Assembly: GCA_943704495.1 (NCBI GenBank)
Contig: CALSCR010000104.1
Location: 1 to 21,102 of the forward strand
Direction of reading: 5' to 3'
Source: Pigoraptor chileana
Lineage: Eukaryota; Opisthokonta; Filasterea
Length of the DNA stretch: 21,102 nt
Positions within the stretch are counted from its first letter, which is position 1. Each line of letters begins with the position of its first letter. Positions 10,052-19,300 of this stretch are shown in pieces. The position numbers and the translations under genes were made by a program. The notes under the pieces were generated by a model. The model saw nothing but the letters and a program-made list of their open reading frames with translations, did no database searches and was not told the origin of the DNA.

Positions 10052-11318
10052 TCACAGCGACCTGACGAGGTCCTCAATGGTATGCGAGTCGTTGTTTCCA
10101 CTCTTCTCCTCGAGCTTTGTGCGGCACCGCTGGCTCTTGAGGCGGTGCTGCTTGAAGCGGAAGCGCTGAATCCACCGCGCACCCTTGGTCTCGGGAACTT
10201 GCGTGGGAAACACGCTCCCATACGGGCAAAACGCAGGCATTACAGAGGCCTCCGACTGCGCATCGTCGTTGTCATCGTCGGCACAGTCGGTACCCCGGGA
10301 GGGTACTCTTCGCCCACTAGTATGTGCGGACTCCGTGTCGCTGTGATCCGACACTTCCTCGTGCTCGGCCTGCATTGGAGGGTCGGTGATACGTATGATC
10401 GTGAGCACTATAAAGTCCACTTACATATGCGCACGCCAACTCTATAGACCAGCGAGACACACACGCTTTCACAACAAGCCACATAATACATGATGCTTCA
10501 TACACGTGTCTCAACCAGCTTGAGTAAACTTCGACTGATTTAAAGGGAGACGAAAGTTGTAACAGCCAAAGTGTTGCATGGAGGCCAACACCCACCGCTC
10601 TGCTGACGGCCCGTCGTCGCAAGGGCGGGAGAAGAATCGGCAGCTGCTTGTAAGTGTTGTAAGACTGTATGCCGGGGCTTGCAGGAAAGCGAATCGAATT
10701 GACGGCGCTCGCCACCTGAGGTGCGGACAATGCCCGACGCGATTTCTCGGAACGATATTTCCGGATGTCCTCGTTTTCGTCACCAGGCGATATAGGCAAG
10801 ACGGGAATCCCGCTGGCATCCAGCACATGTGTTGCAAGCAACTCATCTTCGTTGCCTTCGCTGCTCACGTGCTTGCATCCACCACACTCGTTGCACTTGG
10901 TACAGGGGGCGTCCACGTCGGATGCCGCGTCGTCCGCAGCGTTGTGTTGTCGAGCACGGATGGAGCTACCGGGGCGCCCGCTAGCCGCATGCCCACGCGA
11001 CGTGCTCGCAGTCCCGCCGCCATGCACACACGCACCACCGTTCCCATGGGCACCTTTCTTCTCGTCGTAGTTTTGGATTGTGCGGGTCCCCACCGAATAC
11101 GGATGTCGGGCACCAGCGACAATTGAACGAGCGACGGCACTCCCAGCGCCGTTGAATCCGCTCGGAAACCGCGTGTGCATGGGCGACTTTGGGGTTTTTG
11201 GGGGGATCTGCTGTAGGCATGGCGCTGGTGATGGCTCTTCAAAATCGCATTCGATTGAAAACGTGAGGGTGGACGCGAATGAGCGCCCTGGTGGCGGTTG
11301 TCTTGGCGGAGGCGCCAT
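10052..11318 (-). CDS. Hypothetical protein with CxxCxxCxxC cluster
   Basis: Not recognised. Exon 1 is 11318-10596 (241 codons from an ATG preceded by ggataa). Exon 2 is 10369-10052 (105 codons plus stop). They join in phase 0 across a 226-nt intron with donor gtgggt and acceptor ccaatgcag, giving 346 residues. The N-terminus is Pro-rich (MAPPPRQPPPGRS). Mid-protein is disordered and Gly/Ser/Ala/His-rich, then comes a tight cysteine cluster CTKCNECGGC (C-x2-C-x2-C-x2-C) between acidic stretches. A stretch YNTYKQLPILLPPLRRRAVSRA ends exon 1. The C-terminus has an acidic segment (DCADDDNDD) and a basic Arg/Lys-rich segment (GARWIQRFRFKQHRLKSQRC). There is no membrane segment or signal peptide. 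The cluster recalls metal- or Fe-S-binding motifs, but no family is assigned. The Sprouty-type Cys-rich domain was considered and does not fit. The open frame and good splice sites support a real gene. Confidence 0.65.
10370..10595 (-). other. Intron of the hypothetical gene
   Basis: This 226-nt intron has donor GCG|gtgggt and acceptor ccctccaatgcag|GCC, and is phase 0. In-frame codons run a short way upstream of the acceptor, so a longer second exon using another AG is possible. Confidence 0.6.
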
Positions 11319-12042
11319 TTATCCCTCCTTCGATCGTTAACAACAAAATTCCTTCTTTGCTTTTGCTCAAAAATGCACAACTCTGTAGTAAGCTTATCCA
11401 AAAATTTCTGGGAAAAAACACCATTTGCTCAGCTTTGTAGGAAAGTAATCGTGATTGAAAGAGCGATAAATATGCCCGCCGTTTGACATCGAAGGATTCA
11501 TCGAAGGAGTTCTGAGGAACAGCCCGCCCAAAAAAGGAAGTCGTCGTCGTCAAGTAGATCACGTGATCGATGCTACTAAAAATAGATGCGGTTGCCATCC
11601 AAAAGTGAGATCCTCTGAGCTTCAATTGTGCGCGACATTGTGAAGCGACAGTCAGCAAACATAGTTTACAGGAAACAGAGGATTGATGTTGACGCGTTTC
11701 TGCGCCATAATTTGATGAATTTTAATGAGAAGAGAAGATTAACAAGAAACGCAACTGCGAATCAAACAAACGAGAGAACAAAAGGGTCGCCACACGCGAA
11801 GGAACCGGCCAAACTGCGCATGAAAAATAGAGTGAAACACCAGAAGAGTAACAACAGAAAGATCAAAGGCAACGCAGCAGATTGAAGAATGGACGCCTTC
11901 AAGAGAGAGTACAGCGCAGACACGAATGTGCGAAGACCAGCTCGAAAGCGAGAACAGGAACTAAGAACCACCCACTCTGACACTCGCACACATAATGATC
12001 AATGCGACGCAACCGGAGACATACACAGCACGTTCTGCGCCC
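11319..12042. other. Spacer: SLC12 3' end and promoter of the hypothetical gene
   Basis: This is 724 nt between two minus-strand genes. The right part (11640-12042) is A-rich on the + strand, so a transcript of SLC12 would carry a U-rich 3' UTR. A possible ATTAAA signal on the minus strand lies at 11726-11721. The left part is AT-rich and carries the 12-bp palindrome GATCACGTGATC. A Lys/Arg/Asn-rich + strand frame at 11628-11885 is probably only a product of the A-richness. Confidence 0.5.
11557..11568. promoter_or_regulatory. Palindromic E-box GATCACGTGATC
   Basis: A perfect 12-bp palindrome centred on CACGTG lies about 240 nt upstream of the ATG of the minus-strand hypothetical gene. CACGTG is the core bound by bHLH/bHLH-zip factors. 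Its core ATCACGTGAT recurs at 4903-4912. Confidence 0.4.
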
Positions 12043-15000
12043 TCACAGGAACGGAGTGAGGACGTTCTGGTGGTTGCCACGCACAAAAATTGTCTGCTGG
12101 TGGACAGACAGCTGGTCGAGCCACGCGTGGAACTCGCGACCCGAGGTGTGCTTGCCTGGGAGAGGCATTGTCACAAACGACACGAGGCTCTCGCGCGTCT
12201 TCTGCTCGATCGACGACGAGTACTTTGTGAAAGGCGACGGATCCACAATGATGGGATTGTTTTCACTGTCGATAATGCGCGGCTGCTTGTCGGAGCTCGC
12301 GATGGTCCCGGTCGTGTGGACGTCAATGCGGAAGCCCTTGAGAAGCTTGTCGAGCTCCCCCTTCATGTCAGGGGCGTTTTCGCCCGCGGGCTGTGGCACA
12401 AACACGCGAAGCGGCGCCTTGGTCCACTGGTAGTTGCGCGTGAGCAGATACGGCATCAGCATGGTGAGGCCACCGTCGTCACAGAGCCAAAACACGTCAA
12501 TGTTCCCGGCATAAGTTGCCTTGGGAGAGTAATCCTGGAATAAAGTGCGCGACGACCGCGCCACAATGACGCCCATATCAAGGCGAAGGGCGTTGCGCAC
12601 CGTCTCCACAATCCTGTCGAGATCCGCGTCCGGCGCCCTCTTCCAGTCGTCGTTGAACTCCAAAAACGCAATGTTCGGTCGCACCTTGCTGATACCAGCC
12701 GTCTGCATCATCCCCACAATGCCATCTTCAACCGTGGGGCTGATTACGTTTGCGCAGAACGCGCGCGCACGCACCGTGATATTGACCGACCGCGGCAGCT
12801 GCGTCAGGGCGTCCAGATTCGCCTTTGTCATTCCGCCCGCGATAACAGTGCCTTGCACAATCACGCCCCGTCCCTTGTAGAACATGGCCGCCATCTTCAG
12901 TATCGACTCAGAGTCGCGGCAGTAGTTTGCGGGGATGAAAAACGACGGGCGGTAATTCTTGACGTGCGTCTTCATGTTGCTCTCCATCGTCCAGAGTGCC
13001 TTCATCGCGTTGACATACGTGAACGATTCGTGCGCGTCGCCCAAGTTCATATTGACCTTCTTGAGCTCCGTGTACTTGTACACTATGAGCGAGAACACTG
13101 TGATGATGATGGCGGCAATGTAGTTGGTGAGGAACATAAAAATGACGCATCCGACGACGCCAGAGAGTGCGTGCCACTTATTGTACCAGCGAAATGATGG
13201 ACGCCATCCGACACTGCAATAGAAAGGCATTAACATCAGAGAATGAAGGAAGAGATGTAGGATTCAAGTCAGCGTCTTTTGCGCGATGTCCAACTCCACA
13301 AGTGGATGGCATCAGGAAGAAATAGCCACATATGGGCATCAATTCGCGACCCACAACGAACACACGACCAGCGACATAAGGACAGGTGACGAGCGCCCGT
13401 CCCATCGCATCACATGAAGCAGCCCACCTTCGTCCGATGGAGGCCATAAAGCAGGCGTAGTTGATGATGCCATACATAAGGGCTGTGTGGAGTTGGGGTG
13501 TTGGGGTGTTGCGCAAGGGAAAGAATATCAGACTTTATGCGACCGACGACGCCGACAACGGTCGGTGCAACTGCAACACAGCGCAAGACTGACTACTCAA
13601 AAAAGAAACTCACTGTAAAGGCACGTGACAAAGGGAGCGATCGCATTCAGGTTGCCGCCCGTCGCAATAATGACGAGCGAGGCGACCAAAATCGCTAGCA
13701 TGTAGCCCCGGATGGGGTCTCCGCCCTTGCTCAGCTTGGCAAACATCATCAGCCTGGGGAAGAGGCCGTCCTTGAGCGTGGCCGCAAACACGCGCGGCGC
13801 ACCCACGAGAAGACCCAGCGCCGTGGAAAGCGTCGCAGAGAAGATGCCCGCGTACACAACCGGACTGAAGATTGAAATGTCAACCATGAAATTCTGCGTC
13901 TTGATGTTCTGGAGGAGCGCGGGTGTCGCGAGGGCGGCGTTGAAGATAAGGATGAGGAGGTACACAACCCCAGTGTACGCAATCGCACCCAGAGTGCCAA
14001 CAGAGATGTTACGACCGGGATCCTTAAGCTCGCCAGACAGATTGACACCGGCGAGAATGCCCGTTACCGAAGGGAAAAAGACGCCAAGACATGTCATGTA
14101 CGTAACGCCGCCCGTGTAGTGCGAGTCCCAATTGGACTTGAGCGAGTCGGCGGACCATCCCGTGAAGCCGTCGAGGTATCCCGGCTTCCGCACGCACGCG
14201 CCGATGAGGAAGGAGAGGAACCCGCCCATGATGCAGATGAACAGGGCGAGGTTGATGTGATTGACCCATCCGACGCCCCCGAGGGCAATCAGCGTGATGC
14301 CCGCATTCGCGCCCAGGGCCACCAGCGCAGTGTCCCAGTCACGCGACCCCGTAAAGTAGCTCTCCGCATACAGCTTAACCACCTCCTCGGCAAAACCGAC
14401 CGTGTTCAGTGCAATCGCAACCATCTGCGAAATCGTCACCAGAATGCCGATCGTTGTCCCAAACTCAATGCCCACCGAACGCGACACGATAAAATATGGT
14501 CCACCTGCAGAGAAACAGCGTTGCCATGCGCGCACGTGAGCCCGTGACACATCCACACACGGGAACAACAAACTGGACTAAAATTAGGAGCTCTCAAGCA
14601 CCGACACATTCACGGCACACGCTAACATTGATGGGGCATTCGTGGTGCAGTGGCAGTGCATGACATAATCCCGATGGAAAACAATAAAGGTTGCTCACCT
14701 CCCATGACGCGACCGTTTGTGCACAGAGCAGTGATTGAAAATGTCGTTGTGACCGTGATGTAGATGGAGGTCGTGACGAGCAGAATTGACATACCAAGAC
14801 CGGCTGCACACAAAAAGTGCGGCAAAAACACAGAAAATATGAGAGCATTGTCCGCGATGATAAGCGACAAAGCGAATTAATAGGAAACCCAAACGGACAA
14901 TAGTAGTATCCATGCTCATTTGAGCCACTCTACTCACCATTTCCAACGAGCCAGCCCATGCGAAGGAACATCATGACACCTGAAAAGCAGTGCGCGCGCA

Positions 15001-15549
15001 TTGTAAAATGCGACAAAATGATTAGAGGCATGTACTAACACGCGAGGATGCAACTACACACCCCTCCCACCGAAACCACAACTTACCAAAGATGGAGACT
15101 GCGACACGGATAAATACACCGTTGAATGTGCCGTACTTGCGCAGCTTCTCGTCCTCGTCGGCGGTGATGTCGGGGGGTGCGCTCAGCGACGCCATCTCTA
15201 TGAGTTTGGCACGTGTCTTGTCGTCAGCCAGAGCAAACTCCGAGGACCTGCGGCGAGCTGTCTCGATATCAACACCAGCTCCCGCTGCACTCGCGTTGAG
15301 GTCCACAAAGAAATTCGCGCCGTTCTCAACGCTTCCGCGGGGACCGTCATCTTGTTCGAGAAATAATTGGAGATTAAGTCGCCCACCGGGAGTCGACGTT
15401 GCATACGCCGCCGACCGTGGAAGGGCTTCGTCCCAGCCCTCCGTCGACGGCTGCAGAGGATCAAAAGGGACGTTCGGAGAGTCTTCCATGCCGTACTCGT
15501 CCATCTCCTCGAGCACGAGGGCTCCGTTGACGTACGGCCCGCGCCCCAT
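12043..15549 (-). CDS. SLC12-family cation-chloride cotransporter
   Basis: An electroneutral cation-chloride cotransporter moving Cl- with K+ and/or Na+. Minus-strand exons are 15549-15087, 14979-14938, 14803-14699, 14504-13614, 13482-13428 and 13213-12043, all phase-consistent, giving 908 residues. Residues 1-138 form a soluble N-terminus with a basic RRRSS site. The membrane core spans about 139-570: YGTFNGVFIRVAVSIFGVMMFLRMGWLVG (TM1), then TNGRVMGGGPYFIVSRSVG (TM2-3 region), TGILAGVNLSGELKDP, FSATLSTALGLLVGAPR and GWRPSFRWYNKW. Residues 570-908 form the cytosolic C-terminal domain with IDVFWLCDDGGLTMLMPYLLTR and a final FVRGNHQNVLTPFL. By eye the FTGWSADSLKSN...GELKDP stretch is closest to SLC12A9 and fungal Vhc1, and the large Cys-rich extracellular loop of KCCs is absent. 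Ion specificity is not settled. ATG 15549 fits the family; in-frame upstream sequence looks non-coding. Confidence 0.95.
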
Positions 15550-15902
15550 TGTGTTGGCCCGTCCCGGACGGAGACTACTTGTGGTGTGACGGAGGGGGAG
15601 ATAGGACCATGCAGATAATGAAACAAAAGCTTGATGAATGTGTGCGAGCAACTGCGGAAGTACGCAAGATATATGTATCGCATTGGGTGCAGCAAACATA
15701 AGAACGGGCGGTGTGTTGGTGTGTGTGGACGTCGCACTAAGGGACTGCCCCAGCAGAGAGTAAGTGTGAGCGGCTGTCGTCTCCGTGCGACTGTCTGCGG
15801 TGACCGCCCACACGCGCCGCCAGCCGTAATCTCAAATGAAGTGTCTTTTTTGGCTGTTTTTTCCGCCATTTGTCACATTGATAGCCACGGCATTGCAATT
15901 GA

Positions 15903-15928
15903 CCGGTTTTTGAATCCGGTTTTTGAAT
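15903..15928. repeat. 13-bp tandem duplication
   Basis: The unit CCGGTTTTTGAAT occurs twice back to back without a mismatch, in the divergent upstream region. Confidence 0.9.
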
Positions 15929-15937
15929 CAGGAAAAT

Positions 15938-15963
15938 CCTAACCCTAAACACCACAACCCTAG
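15938..15963. promoter_or_regulatory. Telomere-like / telo-box element
   Basis: CCTAACCCTAAAC is followed after a few bases by AACCCTAG. This resembles the telo-box known in plant promoters or a short interstitial telomere-type repeat. A regulatory role is only an inference. Confidence 0.3.
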
Positions 15964-15969
15964 TCAGTC

Positions 15970-15987
15970 CACGTGACTTATCACGTG
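15970..15987. promoter_or_regulatory. Paired CACGTG E-boxes
   Basis: Two CACGTG hexamers start at 15970 and 15982, 12 bp apart, so they face the same side of the helix. They lie between the divergent SLC12 and Munc13-like genes. Confidence 0.4.
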
Positions 15988-16339
15988 CTGTTAAACCGAA
16001 CCAAAACCAAACAACCAGCGCCGGACTATGAGTGTGAGTACTGTGCCTACCAACGGCATGAAAGTAGTTGTGCGATCCTGCTCCTATATCCCTCCACGGA
16101 CTTCAGGACTTCAGAAAGTGAGGTCTGGCTACTGAGTTGTGATGCCCCTTCAGGCAACATAAGTCTGCTTTAAGCGGTGTGTGGCATCCCCCTGTGCCTG
16201 CAAACTCCTCCCTTGCATCTCAGTGCATGTCGACGACCGGGTGCACCGAAATCCACTTCGCTGTCACAGAAAAGCTGGGCATTGCGTAGTTCCCGAAGTT
16301 GTGTGCGTAAACGCACACGGGAAGGTCACCGCCGGCACT

Positions 16340-19300
16340 ATGCGGGGCTTTCTTACGAAGCAGGGAGGGATTTATCGCTCGTGGAAGCGGCGCTGGTTTG
16401 TCCTTGAAAACAACTACATTCTCTACTTTGAATCAGAGTCGGCGCAGCGTCCTTTGGGCTCCATTCCCCTCCCGACCATCTCAAAGGCATGCGAGTCGAC
16501 AGCAAAGCATGACCACCCAAACTGCCTCGAGATCCACACTCCCGAGCGAGTGTACTATGCTCAGGCGGACTCGCATGCCGAAATGCTTGCGTGGGTGGAC
16601 GGCATTGACTCTGCGATGCGCACGCTGCGAGAGTACACGACCGGTGGGAGTGGAGAGCGCAGCAGCCCCGACATAAACACGCCGTCTGCGAGCATTTCTT
16701 TCAGCGAGGATGACAGCGCCTCTTTTGTGATGCCGTCCGCGCAGGAACAGGGCCTCGGCGAGTCGTTCACTGTGGTTTCCGGGACAGACACCTTCTTTGA
16801 AGAGTATGATCAGACGAAGCTCGAGCAGAAGAGGAAGACCCGCAAAGGATGGGCGCTGACACTGACTGACGCCGCTCGTGTGCGGCCACGGGGTATGCTT
16901 CGCACGGGATCGGAGGAAGACACGCTCAGTTCCACCTCCGACGCCCCTGCCCTGCGCGCGGCCGTTGCGGTCTCGTCGTCTCCGGCAGCGCCTGCGGAAG
17001 AGACCTACAAGTATGGTCCGGAGTGGGCGCCTCTGTACAAAGCCGCCGTCATTCCCGTCGTGCACCGCGTGGGGGGCGTCGTGTCACCTGAGCACCTCAC
17101 GGCGCAGCTCCGCGAGTACCTCCGGTCTGTGTTTGAGGTGGACTCACAGTCAGAGGAGGCCGCGTGGATCGATGCTGCGCAGCGTCGCCCGTCGGCCGGT
17201 CGCAAGTGTCGCCTGCGCGTGCTTGTTATGGAGGCGCGCGACGTTCTCGCCAAGGACAAGAGCGGAACCAGCGACCCGTTCTGCACACTGGGGCTTGCCA
17301 GTGGCAACCCGTCATCGAGCAGCGGCCTGGCGCCAAAGCACCCCGTGAAGACAGCCGTGTGCATGCGCAACCTGAATCCCAAATGGAACGAAGAGTTTGT
17401 GCTTGAAATCAAGGACTGCGCCGTGCAGGTGCTTGTGCTCGACATGTGGGACTGGGACGAGGCAACAAAGGTCATGGGCGTCCTCAAGCTCGAGTCGCAC
17501 GATTTCCTGGGACGCGTGGTGATCCCGCTCAGCTCGGTGAACCCGGGTGGGTCAGATCGGTGGTATCCTCTGGAAAAGCGCACCAAGCGATCGAATGTGG
17601 GCGGTGAAGTGAGGTTGCGGCTGTGCTTTGAGGTTGTTGTTACATCGGCGGTGGCAGGAACATCTTCGTCGTCGATGCTCCCGTCAATTGCAGACGACGC
17701 CCTCATCGCACAGTACGAAGCACTCGACTTGTTTTTCTTGAAGCAAGCAGCGCGGCTGTGGCGCACGCAGAACCCACTGCAGGTAAATTACTAACTTTGC
17801 TTTTGTGAAATTTTATTGCCTCCGTGCGCACTTGTTTTCGTTGTCTTCACTCCTTCGCCGTCTAGTATTGCCGTGCATATGGTGGGAGGCATGCATGTTC
17901 TCAACGTCAGCAGCAGATTACTGCCATCCGTATAGTTTCCGCAATTGAAGCGCTGGTGATTAGTTGTTAATACACACACCTTCCGTCTGTGCCTTTTGTG
18001 TGTCGTGTGCGTGGCAGCGCCCAAGCTCCAGCGCCGTTGTGCCTGGCGAGCCGTGCCACGAGGAGTGTCCTCCGTCCCCGCGGAATTTTGAGGCGACGCT
18101 TTGTGCGCAGGCCTTGTGCATACTCGACCAGCACGCCATCCAGCATGGCATTTCGTGCCTGGACAGAGCCATTGCGCGCGTCAAATCCCTTGCGGCAGTG
18201 GAGCGCTCTAACTGTCACATCGCCGCAGAGACGCTTCTGACGCACGTTCGGGAGCTTCAGTTTGAGCTTTGCGCCAACCAAATGCGCGCGCCGTCTCTCG
18301 CGGACGACGCTCCCTTTGCACACGCACTGTCGGCGCTCGTCGAATCGCTGTCGGAGCGCATCCGCGAGCTGCGCACGCACTTTCCGACGACGGAGGTTTC
18401 TAGTTCATCCCGCATACGCGCCGTACTGTGCGCCCTGTCGGAAATGTATGCCCTACCTGTGTGGACACGATTCAACGGAGACGCTACAGTGCGCGATGTC
18501 GTGCTGAAGCTGCTCGCGCGGCACAATTCGATCAGCTACCGGAACCTCCGCGCGATGCTTGCGGCGGACGACACCGGCTGCTCGGCGGGATTTCTAGCGA
18601 CCATGACGAGTGCACTGACGCGGGAGCTCGTTGACTTGGCACCGTGCTATGAGCGCGCCTTTGTCGACACGCTAGGCATTTCCTTCATCCGGGAATGCGC
18701 GGCCACCAGTCTCGGCCTTCTCTCACGTGATGTGTCGCGAGTGCTCGGGCCGATGACGAGCGACCCGCCAGCGGACCCGGATGTGTTTGAGCTCTATTAC
18801 GATTTGAAGAAGCTGAATGCAGAACTCACTGTCCGTCTGCCCCGCGAAAAGTGGGTGTTTATCTATCGACGTTGCCTCATTTGTTTGCCGATGTAATCTG
18901 TGTGCATGTCCACACACCTACGCCGTGTGCTTCGATGCATCCATTTCCATAATATGCCTCCAATCTGTAACGCGTGGTGCCGCTGCAAGCAACCGTGAGC
19001 TGACATGCAATGCGCGCCAACATGAACACCCCGCGCCCACAACAGGCTCGCGGAGCTCCCACTACAAGACTATCACAAGCTGTTTCTCCGGTGCGTCATC
19101 AAATGGACCAATCTGTGCCATGACAAAACTCCCGGATGGATCATTTCCGCAATCCACCAGGACACGTGCGAGGTCGTCTCCAAAACGGCAAAGTACTCGT
19201 CGTCGGTTGTCGATGCCTTCAGCAATCTCGACCAGGCAAGTTGGCGTGGCAGACAAGTTCACACACAGCATACACGTGCACGCACGTGTGACACATTGTC

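Larger units (their letters stand above)
15550..16339. other. Divergent upstream region of SLC12 and the Munc13-like gene
   Basis: This is about 790 nt between two diverging starts. It contains a 13-bp tandem duplication (15903-15928), a CCTAACCCTAAAC telomere-like element (15938-15950) and paired CACGTG sites (15970, 15982). It also has an 8-bp tandem duplication GACTTCAG (16099-16114) and a short ATG frame from 16028. Part of the right end (from 16163) is open in the frame of the Munc13-like gene, so a 5' exon boundary may lie here, for example at the acceptor ccttgcatctcag near 16221. Confidence 0.5.

Noticed and set aside
10578-11126. Plus-strand frames opposite the Cys-cluster gene
   Set aside because: They have no good splice sites and no domain. 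The minus-strand frame has a clean ATG, splice pair and stop, though homology cannot decide here.
11628-11885. Lys/Arg/Asn-rich + strand frame of 85 codons
   Set aside because: Its content follows from an A-rich spacer that is probably the U-rich 3' UTR of SLC12 on the other strand. No domain, no good start context and no codon bias like the neighbours.
11995-12543. Plus-strand frame opposite the SLC12 last exon
   Set aside because: It is antisense to a strongly conserved exon and has no family similarity.
15550-15813. In-frame N-terminal extension of SLC12 beyond ATG 15549
   Set aside because: The upstream codons are Thr/Ser/His-rich and look like leader sequence. ATG 15549 gives a normal family-length N-terminus.
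16181-16339. Extension of the Munc13-like frame to 16181
   Set aside because: The codon at 16181 is GTG, not ATG. The frame is open here, but no start is available without an unseen 5' exon, so the first in-frame ATG was used.
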